Assembly (NCBI RefSeq): GCF_024227435.1
Contig: NZ_CP100445.1
Location: 3,717,369 to 3,781,368, forward strand
Direction: 5' to 3'
Source of the DNA: Natrinema caseinilyticum
GTDB taxonomy: Archaea; Halobacteriota; Halobacteria; Halobacteriales; Natrialbaceae
Length of the DNA: 64,000 nt
The notes under the pieces are model-generated. The model saw only the letters and a program-made list of their open reading frames with translations. It made no database searches and was not told the DNA's origin. Each line of letters begins with the position of its first letter. The first letter of the stretch is position 1. The position numbers and the translations under genes were made by a program. Positions 16,179 to 25,408 of this stretch are shown here, one piece after another.

Positions 16179-16411
16179 GGGGGTCTGTGGTCACGCGGCG
16201 AGTCGGGTCGCGGACGTGACCGATCGTGTTCCGGTTCGCGTCCGGACGGCAAGTTCGTTTGCATCGCGTCCGCCGTCTCGGCGGTGTCCATCGGTAGCGT
16301 CGTGTCCCAGCGCCTCTCTCTGCGTGTGGGCCTTCTTCGAGCGGTTTTCGGGATCGTCAGACGTTTCACCCGATCCAAAGCTATTTGTGAGGGCTTTCCA
16401 TCGATGTTCCC

Positions 16412-17341
16412 ATGGCGATACAACGACGACGGTTCGTTGCGGCTGTGGGAACGAGTGCGATTGCCGGTCTCGCCGGCTGTTTGAGCTTTTCGGGCAACGG
16501 CGACGACGAGGGGGCATCGGTCACCGGTGAGACGCTCACGTTGACGACCACGACGAGTACGTACGACACGGGGCTGCTGGGCGAACTCAACGTGCCGTTC
16601 CAGGACATGTACGGCGTGACGGTCGACTCGGTGGCACAGGGCACGGGGGCAGCCCTCGAGACCGCGCGAAACGGCGACTCGGACGTAGTGATGGTTCACG
16701 CGCGGTCGCTGGAGGACGAATTCATGCGCCAGGGATACGGCGTAAACCGTCGGGACCTCATGTTCAACGACTTCGTCATCGTCGGTCCGGCGGACGATCC
16801 GGCCGGTATCGAGGGCATGGATTCGGCGGCCGAGGCGTTCACGACGATCGCGGACTCGGAAGCAGCCTTCATCTCTCGAGGGGACAACTCCGGGACGCAC
16901 ACCAAGGAACTCATCATCTGGGAGCAAGCGGGCGTCGACCCGGGTGGCGACTGGTATCAGGAAACCGGGCAAGGAATGGGAGAGGTGCTGAACATCGCCA
17001 ATCAACAGAGCGGATACACCCTCTCGGATCGGGGGACGTACCTCTCGCAGCGATCGAAGATCGATCTCACGATCCTCGTCCAGGGGCCGATCGAGGGCGG
17101 GCCGGAACTCCTCGCCAATCCGTACGGGATCATCGCGGTCAACCCCGCGGTCCACGACAACGTCAACTACGACCTGGCGATGGCTTACATCGGGTACATC
17201 ACGAGCCCGCAGGCCCAGGACTTGATCGAGAACTACGAAGCGAACGGGGAGCAGTTGTTCTTCCCCCGCGCCCTCTCCGAGGAACCGGATTTCCAGCAGT
17301 ACGTTCCGGAAGGCTGGAGTGCGAATACGACCGATAGCTAA
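16412..17341 (+). CDS. tupA: Tungstate ABC transporter, substrate-binding lipoprotein
   Basis: 309 residues. The N-terminus [20 protein letters not shown] with LAGC at the lipobox marks a Tat-exported lipoprotein held at the outer face of the membrane. The mature part starts with the TupA-type oxyanion motif [17 protein letters not shown] and continues with [28 protein letters not shown] and [13 protein letters not shown], all typical of tungstate-binding TupA rather than ModA. It is first in a three-gene operon with permease and ATPase. It captures tungstate for tungsten cofactor enzymes such as aldehyde:ferredoxin oxidoreductases. Confidence 0.92.
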   Translation: MAIQRRRFVAAVGTSAIAGLAGCLSFSGNGDDEGASVTGETLTLTTTTSTYDTGLLGELNVPFQDMYGVTVDSVAQGTGAALETARNGDSDVVMVHARSLEDEFMRQGYGVNRRDLMFNDFVIVGPADDPAGIEGMDSAAEAFTTIADSEAAFISRGDNSGTHTKELIIWEQAGVDPGGDWYQETGQGMGEVLNIANQQSGYTLSDRGTYLSQRSKIDLTILVQGPIEGGPELLANPYGIIAVNPAVHDNVNYDLAMAYIGYITSPQAQDLIENYEANGEQLFFPRALSEEPDFQQYVPEGWSANTTDS

Positions 17342-17343
17342 CC

Positions 17344-18063
17344 GTGTCCCTCGGTACGTTCACACCCGTCCTGACGCCGTTTCTCGTCGATTTCCCCTTC
17401 GATGCGGTGTACGTACGGAGCATTATCGCGGTCTCGCTGTACGTCAGCGTGATCGCCGTCCTCCTGAGCGCTAGCGTGAGCCTCCCGATTGCCCTCCTGA
17501 TGGGATTTACCAGCTTTCCCGGAAAGCGATTGCTCACCTCCGTCATCAACACCGGAATGGGATTTCCGAGCGTCGTCGTCGGGTTACTGGTCCTGTTCGT
17601 CGTCTCGAATCAGGGCCCCCTCGGCGAGTTCGAACTCGTATTCACGAAACGAGCGATGATCATGTCGCAGTTCGTCCTCGCGACGCCGCCGATAACGGCC
17701 ATCAGCCTCGCGGCCATCTCGGGCGTCGATCAGAACGTCCGTGACGCCGCCCACGCGCTCGGCGGGACCCGCATCGATGTCGCACTCGTGACGATCAAGG
17801 AGGCACGGTACGGAATCGCGACGGCTGTCCTCGCCGGATTCGGGCGCGCGATCAGCGAAGTCGGGTCCGTTCTCATCGTCGGCGGAAACATCGCCGGCGC
17901 GGAGGGCGTTTCGAAAACCCGGACGCTGACGACCGCCATCTCGCTCGAGGCCAGGCAGGGCCGATACGAGACGGCGATGGTCCTCGGCGGGATTCTGGTC
18001 GTCCTCGTCTTGCTCGTCAACGCCGTGGTCGTTCGACTCGGCGACAAGGGGGTGCAGCGGTAA
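17344..18063 (+). CDS. tupB: Tungstate ABC transporter, permease
   Basis: 239 residues with five to six membrane segments, starting at the GTG two bases after the tupA stop. The coupling-helix region [20 protein letters not shown], followed by [20 protein letters not shown], matches the EAA-loop motif of TupB/WtpB-type permeases. The dimer would form the pore that accepts tungstate from TupA. It overlaps tupC by one base (TAATG), so the three genes are translated as a tight operon. Confidence 0.92.
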   Translation: MSLGTFTPVLTPFLVDFPFDAVYVRSIIAVSLYVSVIAVLLSASVSLPIALLMGFTSFPGKRLLTSVINTGMGFPSVVVGLLVLFVVSNQGPLGEFELVFTKRAMIMSQFVLATPPITAISLAAISGVDQNVRDAAHALGGTRIDVALVTIKEARYGIATAVLAGFGRAISEVGSVLIVGGNIAGAEGVSKTRTLTTAISLEARQGRYETAMVLGGILVVLVLLVNAVVVRLGDKGVQR

Positions 18064-18839
18064 TGGGCCTGGACGTTCTCAAAGCGACCGATGTGTCGCT
18101 CTCGTACGATCACGAACGGGTGTTGGGAGGTCTCTCGCTCTCGGTCGAACCCGGCGAGGTCGTCGCCGTTATCGGCCCGTCGGGCGTCGGAAAGACGACG
18201 TTGCTCAGGATCCTCGCGCTGTCGCTCAGACCGGACGAGGGGACCGTCGAATTCGACGGCAGGGACGCCTGGTCCGTCGACGACGCCGAGCGCCTGTCGA
18301 TGCGCCGGCGAATCGGGATGGTATTTCAGGACGCGAGCCTGTTCGACGCATCAGTCGAACGGAACGTCGAGTACGGGCTCCGAGTCCGACGATCCTGGTC
18401 CGCCCGGCTTCGCGACGAACTACGGTCTCTCGTTCGTTCGAACGGGACGGCCGACGCCGTTCGGGAGTCGCTCGAGGTCGTCGGATTGACGGACAAACTC
18501 GACCAGCGAACGTCCTCGCTGTCCGGCGGGGAAGCCCAGCGCGTGTCGTTTGCTCGAGCCCTGGCCTACGAACCGGACGTGCTCCTTCTCGACGAGCCCA
18601 CGTCCGATCTCGACCCGCGGAACACGGCGGTCATCGAGGACGCGATCGCCGAGGCACGGACGCAGGGAATCGGGATCGTCGTCGCGACCCACGATATGCA
18701 CCAGGCCGAGCGCGTTGCGGATCGGGTCGCGGTGTTACTCGACCACCGTCTCACCGAATTCGGCCCGACGGAGCGGATCTTCCAGAACCCGTCCGACGAT
18801 CGCACTCGAAAGTTCATCTCGGGCGAGCTGGTCTACTGA
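18063..18839 (+). CDS. tupC: Tungstate ABC transporter, ATP-binding protein
   Basis: 258 residues with the complete ABC ATPase set: Walker A GPSGVGKTT, Q-loop GMVFQDASLF, signature LSGGEAQRVSFARAL, Walker B VLLLDEPTSDLD and the H-loop ATHDMHQAERVADRV. There is no C-terminal TOBE domain, as is usual for TupC. It energises TupB. The start overlaps the tupB stop by one base. Downstream there are about 260 bases without a gene before a 48-residue protein. Confidence 0.92.
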   Translation: MGLDVLKATDVSLSYDHERVLGGLSLSVEPGEVVAVIGPSGVGKTTLLRILALSLRPDEGTVEFDGRDAWSVDDAERLSMRRRIGMVFQDASLFDASVERNVEYGLRVRRSWSARLRDELRSLVRSNGTADAVRESLEVVGLTDKLDQRTSSLSGGEAQRVSFARALAYEPDVLLLDEPTSDLDPRNTAVIEDAIAEARTQGIGIVVATHDMHQAERVADRVAVLLDHRLTEFGPTERIFQNPSDDRTRKFISGELVY

Positions 18840-19100
18840 AGTGGCGGGATCCATCGAGCGGTCGCCAGTCTCCCACCCCGACTTCGAAGCGGGGACGGGT
18901 TCCCGACCTCGACGACGCGTCCTCGGATCGAACAACTGTCGCTTCGTATCGGTCGAAAACAGTCGTTTTCGACCGTTTCGCGCCGGAAATAGTTCGCTAC
19001 CGGATCGAAACGGCGAGCGGGACGCACGTGGTTCGCGGCCAAGTCGTCCTCGCACGACGGTGTGACGACTTTTTTGCCACCCCGACCGATAGTACCCGCT

Positions 19101-19247
19101 ATGCGTGACGAAGACGAAATTCGAGAGCAGTACGAATTCCTCAAAGAGAACCTCGAAAGTGACGAAATGCGTCACGACGGCGTCGAACAGATGTTCACGT
19201 ACTATAAACGAGCGCTGGGTTGGGTGCTCGAGGAAGAACACATCTGA
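19101..19247 (+). CDS. 48-residue conserved-looking acidic protein
   Basis: MRDEDEIREQYEFLKENLES, followed by MRHDGVEQMFTYYKRALGWV and LEEEHI: a mostly helical, acidic peptide with no membrane segment. Codon use is typical of the genome. A T-rich box (CTTTTTTGCC, about 19067-19076) fits a start of transcription near 19097, right at the ATG. I recognise the style of haloarchaeal small conserved proteins but cannot assign a function. It lies about 110 bp upstream of the structured RNA candidate, on the same strand. Confidence 0.6.
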   Translation: MRDEDEIREQYEFLKENLESDEMRHDGVEQMFTYYKRALGWVLEEEHI

Positions 19248-19356
19248 TCGGACCGGTAACGACCCTCCCGGACCGGTAGACCGGCGTGCAGGACTCGTAC
19301 CGCCGCTGTGCTATCTCTTGTCGTTACCTTTAAGTCCTCGCAGCAGAATCTACCAC

Positions 19357-19450
19357 GTGACGCTTCGCTTGGAGGGCCGAAGCGTCAGCGGGGACCAATT
19401 CAGGGCGGCAAGCAATCGCGTGGCATTTTCCGTCACGCGATTTGCTTTCC
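19357..19450 (+). ncRNA. Candidate structured small RNA with two hairpins
   Basis: A TATA-like TTTAAG (19329-19334) predicts transcription from about 19357. Exactly there begins a perfect 10-bp stem, TGACGCTTCG at 19358-19367 with CGAAGCGTCA at 19378-19387, closing a 10-base loop. After 22 bases a second stem follows: AAGCAATCGCGTG at 19410-19422 pairs with CACGCGATTTGCTT at 19434-19447, 13 pairs with one bulged base, closing an 11-base loop. No open reading frame of convincing composition covers the region. The arrangement looks like a small RNA gene rather than a terminator of the 48-residue gene, whose stop is 110 bp upstream. It has no family that I recognise. Confidence 0.5.
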
Positions 19451-19690
19451 TGTTTCGACACTATTCATCCAACAGTAACGACTGGTTCAGACGGTATCGA
19501 TTACAGTCACGGCCGTTCCACGGGCAGTCAATGTAATTGTACCGAAACAAAAACCACGCACTGTAAACATGAACCACTCATTATGTGAGAATCGGCGCTC
19601 AATCCGTCATCGATGTTATGGGTCCTTCGAACTCGAAATGAGTCGTCTCGATGGTAATACCCCTGTTTCGATCGAAACAACCCGATAGCC

Positions 19691-19725
19691 TTATTAAAAT
19701 TCGACAGTAAGTACGCTTGGTACTT
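19691..19725 (+). promoter_or_regulatory. Promoter and operator-like palindrome of the PadR gene
   Basis: TTATTAAAAT (19691-19700) is a good haloarchaeal TATA box. Immediately downstream, spanning the predicted start of transcription (about 19722), AAGTAC (19709-19714) and GTACTT (19720-19725) form a perfect 6-5-6 palindrome. A dimeric winged-helix protein such as the PadR protein encoded next could bind here and block its own promoter. Confidence 0.55.
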
Positions 19726-19730
19726 TCCCA

Positions 19731-20006
19731 ATGTACGACCTGACAGGATTCCAGCGTGACTTGCTCTACGTCATCGCTGGCGAGGAGGAACCTCACGGAC
19801 TGGCGATCAAAGAGGAACTCGAACAGTACTACGAAAAGGAGATCCATCACGGCCGTCTCTACCCCAACCTCGATACCCTCGTCGACAAGGGACTCGTCGA
19901 GAAAGGCCGTCGGGATCGACGAACGAACTTCTACACGCTCACCCGCCGTGGCCGCCGTGAACTCGAGGCGCGCCGGGAATGGGAGGCGCAGTACGTCGAC
20001 CTGTAA
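19731..20006 (+). CDS. PadR-family transcriptional regulator
   Basis: 91 residues, essentially only the PadR winged-helix domain. Visible blocks are LTGFQRDLLYVIAGEEEPHG, LAIKEELEQYYEKEIHHGRL, YPNLDTLVDKGLVEKGRRDR and NFYTLTRRGRRELEARREWE. The YP-L--L---GL signature of PadR is present. Such proteins bind DNA as dimers, and in haloarchaea many short PadR proteins regulate themselves. A palindrome at its own predicted transcription start supports that here. Direct target genes cannot be told from the window. Confidence 0.88.
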   Translation: MYDLTGFQRDLLYVIAGEEEPHGLAIKEELEQYYEKEIHHGRLYPNLDTLVDKGLVEKGRRDRRTNFYTLTRRGRRELEARREWEAQYVDL

Positions 20007-20252
20007 CGGAACGCGGCGACCAGATCCGTCCGGTTCCGCGACTATCGGTAGATACCTCGTCACTCCCTCACTGTCACGTTTCTCTCTCTGTTCGACTCCG
20101 AAATCACGCTCGTCTCTCCGCTCGGCGAAGAAACCCGACCAGTGGTCGCTTCGGTCCCGCCGGAGTCGACGCCACGGCAGTCGAACCGCCTCCCTCGAGT
20201 GACGACCGCTCTCGGCGAGTTGCTTATATGCGGTCGCGATGAACCTGTTGAA

Positions 20253-21551
20253 GTGAACGAGGTCGCGCTGCAGGTCTCCGACGCGCCGCTCGACGAGACG
20301 GTCGTCCGTATGGCTCTAGCCGGCGCGCTGGGTATGTTCCTCGGACTCGAGCGCGAGTGGTCACAGAAATCAGCCGGCATCCGCACGTTCTCGCTCATCA
20401 GCCTCCTCGCGTCCGTCTTTACCGTGTTGGTCACCGAATCGGAGACCGCGATCGGGGAGAGTCTGCTCGTGCTGGGCGGCGTCCTCGTAATCGTCCAGGG
20501 CGTGTTGCTCGCGGTGCAGGGACTGCTCAGCGAGGAGGGCGCCGGTCTCTCGCTGACGACGTCCGTTTCCATGCTCGTCGCGTACGGGGTCGGCATTCTG
20601 GTCACCGTCGGTTTCATCCTCGAGGGGGTAACCGTCGCCGTCCTCTCGTCGCTGTTGCTCGTCCTGAAACGCGAACTCCACGAGTTCGCGTGGGGGCTCA
20701 CACACGAGGAGATGCGATCGACGTCGGAATTCGCCATCCTGGCGTTCGTCGTGTACCCGCTGTTGCCGGCCGAAACGACGGTCGAGTTCGCCGGACTGGC
20801 GATCCCGCTCGAGCCGAAGGTGATCTGGCTGATGGTCGTCGCCGTGGCGGGAATCGGCATCGCGAACTACGCGATCGTCACGACGTACGGCGGCCGCGGG
20901 ATCGCGATCACCGGCTTCTTCGGCGGACTCGCCTCCTCGACGGCGGTCGTCGGGACGATGCTCGATCACGTCGATCAGCGGCCGGAGGCCGCGTCCTACG
21001 CCGTCGCCGCCATCCTGCTCGCGAACGCCGCGATGGCCGCCCGGAATCTCGCGATCGCGGTCGGCTTCACCGCCGGCAGTGGCTCCGACATCCTCGTCGA
21101 GGCGATCGTCCCGCTCGGCGCCGTCATCGTCATCGCGTTCGTCGTCGCCGCGCTCACGGCCGACTGGACCGAGTCCGGCCCGATGGAACTCGAGAGTCCG
21201 TTCTCGCTGAAAAACGCCCTCGCGTTCGGAGCGGTCTTCCTCGTCGTCCTCGTCTTCGGGTCGCTGGCCGAGACGTGGTTCGGGACGCTCGGCTTCTACG
21301 CGACGGCGGTCGCGAGCGGTTTCGTCTCGAGTGCAGGCGCGACGACGTCGGCCGTCGTCCTCTACAGAGGCGGTCAACTCGGTCCGGCCGAGGCGACGAT
21401 CGCCATCCTCCTCGCGACGGTCTCGAGCATCGTTGTCAAGGCCCTGCTAGCGGCGACGTCGACGGACGACGGCTTCAGGAATCGGGTCGCGGCGTACAGC
21501 ACGATCCTCCTGGTCGGGGGCGCGCTGGCATCGGTTCTCGTCGTCGTATAG
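20253..21551 (+). CDS. MgtC/SapB plus DUF4010 membrane protein
   Basis: 432 residues and about 12 membrane segments. The N-terminal MgtC-like part has MALAGALGMFLGLEREWSQK and AGIRTFSLISLLASVFTVLV. The C-terminal half matches DUF4010 proteins (GFFGGLASSTAVVGTMLDHV, and GFVSSAGATTSAVVLYRGGQ near the end). I start at the GTG at 20253 because TTATAT (20224-20229) lies about 26 bases before it, giving a leaderless message; the frame is open further upstream. MgtC relatives influence magnesium homeostasis and membrane ATPases, but the function of the DUF4010 form is unknown. Confidence 0.85.
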   Translation: MNEVALQVSDAPLDETVVRMALAGALGMFLGLEREWSQKSAGIRTFSLISLLASVFTVLVTESETAIGESLLVLGGVLVIVQGVLLAVQGLLSEEGAGLSLTTSVSMLVAYGVGILVTVGFILEGVTVAVLSSLLLVLKRELHEFAWGLTHEEMRSTSEFAILAFVVYPLLPAETTVEFAGLAIPLEPKVIWLMVVAVAGIGIANYAIVTTYGGRGIAITGFFGGLASSTAVVGTMLDHVDQRPEAASYAVAAILLANAAMAARNLAIAVGFTAGSGSDILVEAIVPLGAVIVIAFVVAALTADWTESGPMELESPFSLKNALAFGAVFLVVLVFGSLAETWFGTLGFYATAVASGFVSSAGATTSAVVLYRGGQLGPAEATIAILLATVSSIVVKALLAATSTDDGFRNRVAAYSTILLVGGALASVLVVV

Positions 21552-21589
21552 CGGACAGTAACTTTATCCTAGGCGATGCAAGTCCCTGT

Positions 21590-22945
21590 ATGGACCGTGC
21601 TACGGCAGTCCCTCGCGTGGACTCGCTTCCAGGCGATCGCGCAGTCGAGTGGGCCGATTACCACCATCGGCTCGCCGCCCCGAGTACGTACGTCTACGAG
21701 TTCGTCTGGGACGCGACCGGCGAGGCGGTCGGCCCGTTCTGTACCGACGTCGACGGGAACGTGTTACTGGATTTCACGAGCCACGTCGCCGCCGCACCGC
21801 TCGGATACAACAATCCTGCCCTCCTCGATCGTCTCCGTGCGTTCGATGCCGTCGATCCGCTCAAAATTGCGGGACAGGACTTCTACGTCAGCGGGGGTGG
21901 GCCGCCCGACGACCCCGAGTTTCCGGGGCCGACGCAACTGATGGATCGACTGGTCGCGATGACCGACCATTACGACATGGACCGGGTCTTCCTGTCGAAT
22001 TCCGGCGCCGAAGCGATCGAGAACGCCATCAAAATCTGTTACGCGAGGGGCGGCCACCGCGCGTTCACCTTCGACGGCGCGTTCCACGGCCGAACGCTGG
22101 GTGCGCTCTCGCTCAATCGCTCCAAAACCGTCCACCGAAGCGGGTTCCCGGAGATTCCGGGCGTCGTCAGCGTCCCGTATCCCACGACCGACCGGGAATA
22201 CGAAACCCGCTGGCGAACCGACGGCCCCGGTGGCAACGTCGTCGCCGACGCGCTCGACCCCGACCGCGGCGTGATCGACCCCGAGGAAGTCGCATACCTG
22301 ATCCTCGAGCCGATCCAGGGCGAGGGCGGCTATCGCGTCGCCCACCCGGAGTTCGCGCGGGATCTCGAGGCGCTGCGCGAGCGCCACGACCTCGCCGTCA
22401 TCGCCGACGAGATCCAGTCGGGCGTCGGCCGCACGGGCGAACTGTGGGCCGTCGACCACCTCGACCTCACGCCGGACGTCATCGCGAGCGGCAAGGGGCT
22501 CCGCGTGGGCGCGACGATATCGCGGGCCGACGTCTTCCCGACCGAACGAGGTCGGCTCTCCTCGACGTGGGGTGCCGGGGACCTGATCGCCGCCATGCAG
22601 GGCGTTCTCACGATCGACGTCATCCACGAGGAGAATCTCCTGGCGAACGTCCGCGATCGAGGCGAGCAGTTCCGATCCGGACTCGAGGACGCCGTCGCCG
22701 ACGGCGATGCCCCCGGCGTGATCGACATCAGGGGTCGAGGTCTCATGCTCGGTCTCGAATTCGACACGAAACGTCGTCGAGACGCCGTGCTCGAGGCCGC
22801 GTTCCAGCGCGGTCTGTTGACCCTCGGCTGCGGGTACAAGACGCTTCGATTGCTACCGCCGCTCGACGTGACCGAGCGCGAGATCGATCTCGGGTTGGGC
22901 TTGTTACTCGAGACGATCGACGACGTCGCGGCCGAAACCGCGTAA
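21590..22945 (+). CDS. Class III aminotransferase (acetylornithine/GABA-type)
   Basis: A 451-residue PLP enzyme of fold type I. Visible are NSGAEAIENAIKICYARGGH, FDGAFHGRTLGALSLNRSK, LEPIQGEGGYRVAHPEFARD, the cofactor aspartate in VIADEIQSGVGRTG and the Schiff-base lysine in PDVIASGKGLRVGA. The order and length fit 4-aminobutyrate or related omega-amino acid aminotransferases. An ATG at 21590 follows TTTATCC (21563-21569) by about 26 bases, another leaderless start. The amino donor cannot be told from the sequence, and no pathway partner lies beside it. Confidence 0.88.
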   Translation: MDRATAVPRVDSLPGDRAVEWADYHHRLAAPSTYVYEFVWDATGEAVGPFCTDVDGNVLLDFTSHVAAAPLGYNNPALLDRLRAFDAVDPLKIAGQDFYVSGGGPPDDPEFPGPTQLMDRLVAMTDHYDMDRVFLSNSGAEAIENAIKICYARGGHRAFTFDGAFHGRTLGALSLNRSKTVHRSGFPEIPGVVSVPYPTTDREYETRWRTDGPGGNVVADALDPDRGVIDPEEVAYLILEPIQGEGGYRVAHPEFARDLEALRERHDLAVIADEIQSGVGRTGELWAVDHLDLTPDVIASGKGLRVGATISRADVFPTERGRLSSTWGAGDLIAAMQGVLTIDVIHEENLLANVRDRGEQFRSGLEDAVADGDAPGVIDIRGRGLMLGLEFDTKRRRDAVLEAAFQRGLLTLGCGYKTLRLLPPLDVTEREIDLGLGLLLETIDDVAAETA

Positions 22946-23047
22946 CGTCCCCGCCACGTCCGGCGCTCGCGGCCGTCGATCGGTCGTTCTCGGGTGGCAT
23001 CGGGTACCACGACCGGAGAACCGAGAAGAGAACGCTGCGTCTGGACG

Positions 23048-24340
23048 TTACTCGCCGCGGAGTTCGTTCACGTGGTCGATCCGGCGCTGGACGAGGTCCG
23101 CTTTGCCGATGTCGTGGCGCACGTGCAGTCCCTCCTCGCCGGCGACGGCGAGCGCGTCCTCGGCGATCGCTTCGGCCTCGCCGATCGAGTCCGCGACGCC
23201 CACGAGCGCAAACGACCGCGAGGTCGTCGTATAGATGCCGTCGTCGCGCTGGTCGACGCTCGCGTAGTACAGGAGGGCGTCGCCGGCGCTCTCCTCGTCG
23301 ACCTGCACTTTGGCACCTGCTTCGGGGTCAGTCGGGTACCCTGCCGGGACGGCGTATTTACAAACCGTCGCTCGCTCGGCGAACTCGAGTTCGGGCGGCG
23401 CGTCGCCGTCGCGGGCCGTGGTGAGGATCTCGAGAAAGTCGGTCTCGAGGACCGGCAGCGTGTTCATCGCCTCGGGGTCGCCGAAGCGAGCGTTGAACTC
23501 GATCACCTTCGGTCCCTCGGCCGTCAGCATGAACTGGCCGTAGAGGATGCCCCGATAGTCATCGAGGGCGTCGACGGTGGCCTCGATGATCGAGACGGCG
23601 TCGTCGTAGTCTTCCTCGGTCATGAACGGGAGTTCGTTCGTCGCGTCGGAGTAGCTCCCCATCCCGCCGGTGTTGGGGCCCTCGTCGCCCTCGTAGGCGC
23701 GCTTGTGGTCCTGAACCGCCGGGGCAGTCCTGAACTCGCCGTTGGCGACGAACGCCTGAACCGTAAACTCCTCGCCGATCAGCCGCTCCTCTAACACGAT
23801 CCGGTCGTAGTCGGACTCCCGGATGTACGCTTTGCCCTCCTCGGCGGTTACCTGGTCGCCGACGACCTTGACGCCCTTGCCGCCGGTGAGACCCGCCGGC
23901 TTGATCGCCAGATCGCCGCCGTACTCGTCGATGAAGGTACAGGCTGCTTCCGCGTCGTCGAACGTTTCGAAATCCGGATTTCCCGGAACCTCGTGGTCCC
24001 GCATGAATCGCCGCTGGAAGGCCTTGTCCGTCTCGATGCGCGCGTCGTCTCGTTTCGGCCCGAAGGGGTACACACCCGCGGCTTCGAGCGCGTCAGAGAT
24101 TCCCGCCTCGAGCGGCGCTTCGGGACCGACGACGGCGATCGTCGCATCGACCGACTCGGCATACTCGACGACGGCCTCCGGATCGGTCGTCTCGACGGTC
24201 TCGAAGTCGGCCGCGATACGGGCGATGCCGGGGTTCTTGTTGCCGGCACAGGCGTAGAGTTCTGCCTCGCTGTCCTCGAGTGCGCGGGCGATGGCGTGTT
24301 CGCGGCCGCCACCCCCGATAAGCAGGACGTGTTCTCGCAT
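23048..24340 (-). CDS. purD: Phosphoribosylamine-glycine ligase (GAR synthetase)
   Basis: 430 residues, full length for PurD. The N-terminal MREHVLLIGGGGREHAIARA loop, AGNKNPGIARIAADFE, the ATP-grasp domain (IKPAGLTGGKGVKVV, IVLEERLIGEEFTVQAFVA, GPNTGGMGSYSD) and VIEFNARFGDPEAMNTLPVL are all present. It ligates glycine to 5-phosphoribosylamine in purine biosynthesis, using ATP. It is a single gene, convergent with the aminotransferase. Confidence 0.96.
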   Translation of the reverse strand: MREHVLLIGGGGREHAIARALEDSEAELYACAGNKNPGIARIAADFETVETTDPEAVVEYAESVDATIAVVGPEAPLEAGISDALEAAGVYPFGPKRDDARIETDKAFQRRFMRDHEVPGNPDFETFDDAEAACTFIDEYGGDLAIKPAGLTGGKGVKVVGDQVTAEEGKAYIRESDYDRIVLEERLIGEEFTVQAFVANGEFRTAPAVQDHKRAYEGDEGPNTGGMGSYSDATNELPFMTEEDYDDAVSIIEATVDALDDYRGILYGQFMLTAEGPKVIEFNARFGDPEAMNTLPVLETDFLEILTTARDGDAPPELEFAERATVCKYAVPAGYPTDPEAGAKVQVDEESAGDALLYYASVDQRDDGIYTTTSRSFALVGVADSIGEAEAIAEDALAVAGEEGLHVRHDIGKADLVQRRIDHVNELRGE

Positions 24341-24472
24341 ACTCGAAAGCGGAACGCACGAACCTGTAAACGTTGCTCTTCGCTCGGCTGAAAGTACGCA
24401 CGTTCGTGCAGTGTGCGACTGTGTGGCGGCGAGCGGGCGCAGTCGACGACGCGGTTCGTTCCGCGTGGGCGC

Positions 24473-25297
24473 TCACTGACCGTCCGTCCTGAGTAACTCG
24501 TCGTCGAATGTGAGACTGTCCTCGTCGACGGCGTCGAACTCGACCGCCACGAGGTTCCCGGCCGGATCGAACAGTTCTGATTCGTCTCGCATCACGTACA
24601 ACTGTCCCGTCTCGGTCCGGGCACCCTCCTGTGCGAACAGGAGGAATCGGCGGTTCGAGCCGAGGTACGTGGCGTGGACGGTGTTGTAATCGGTGAACAG
24701 TCCGCTCTGCTCGACGTCCTGCGGGATCCATCCTTGCGCTCCCGACGTAATCTCGAAGAGGGCCCTCGAGTAGAAGTCGTCCGGGCGAACGGCGGCCTCA
24801 CCGCCGTTGTTCTCGACGATCTCGAAGTCCTCCTCCTCATCGTATTCGAAGGGCAGCCCTTCCTGCTGTATCGGCCGGTATTCGACCCGAACGAGGTTCT
24901 CAGCGGCTAGCTCTTCGTCCGTCGGCGACGATATCATATCGTCGAAGACGTACACCTCTCCCTGCTCGATCTGAGCGTTCGGCGGGACGAACAGGTAGAG
25001 CTCCTCGTTCGTGTTGAAGTACTCGATGATTCGAACGCCGTAGTTTCGCACCACCTCAGCGTCGACCGGTGCGTCCTCGAGTTGCGGCGAGGCGACCCGA
25101 AAGATCGCTCCCGAGGTGAACTCGTTGGTGGTGGTGATCGCCTCCTGAAATCGCCCTTCGTCCGCGTCGCTGCCGCCTTCGGTCGACGTTTCCTGTGCGG
25201 TCGCGCTCCCGGTCGCACCGAGTGTCAGCGCACCCGTGGTCGCGCCGACCGCGTTCAGAAACCGGCGCCGTGACTCGTGGCTGAATGGTTCGCTCAT
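24473..25297 (-). CDS. Tat-exported protein of unknown function
   Basis: 274 residues from the ATG at 25297. It starts MSEPFSHESRRRFLNAVGAT, followed by ALTLGATGSATAQE: a classic Tat signal with a likely cleavage after TAQ. No lipobox. The mature part is acidic and contains two similar stretches, FTSGAIFRVASPQLEDAP...EYFNTNEELYLFVPPNAQIE and YSRALFEITSGAQGWIPQDV...YLGSNRRFLLFAQEGARTE, so it looks like an internal duplication of a beta-rich domain. Each is followed by a similar strand (GEVYVFDDMI / GQLYVMRDES). I recognise no enzyme. It stands alone between purD and membrane genes. Confidence 0.75.
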   Translation of the reverse strand: MSEPFSHESRRRFLNAVGATTGALTLGATGSATAQETSTEGGSDADEGRFQEAITTTNEFTSGAIFRVASPQLEDAPVDAEVVRNYGVRIIEYFNTNEELYLFVPPNAQIEQGEVYVFDDMISSPTDEELAAENLVRVEYRPIQQEGLPFEYDEEEDFEIVENNGGEAAVRPDDFYSRALFEITSGAQGWIPQDVEQSGLFTDYNTVHATYLGSNRRFLLFAQEGARTETGQLYVMRDESELFDPAGNLVAVEFDAVDEDSLTFDDELLRTDGQ

Positions 25298-25408
25298 ATG
25301 GAATCGGCACCCGTCTCCAGATACCGTTCGTTCGCAGATAGTACACCGGCTGGACTTTGCAACCGCCCCGAACGGGGCGGAGCGACGTACGGTCGCCACC
25401 CGTCCCGT

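Noticed and set aside
19248-19356. Idea that the two hairpins at 19358-19447 are just the terminator of the 48-residue gene
   Set aside because: The gap of 110 bases, the TATA box directly before the first stem and the lack of a U-run immediately after either stem argue for an independent transcript, though a terminator role is not ruled out.
20357-21589. Long upstream extension of the aminotransferase frame
   Set aside because: It overlaps the MgtC/DUF4010 gene in another frame and is Arg/Gly-rich. The true start is the ATG at 21590 behind a TATA box.
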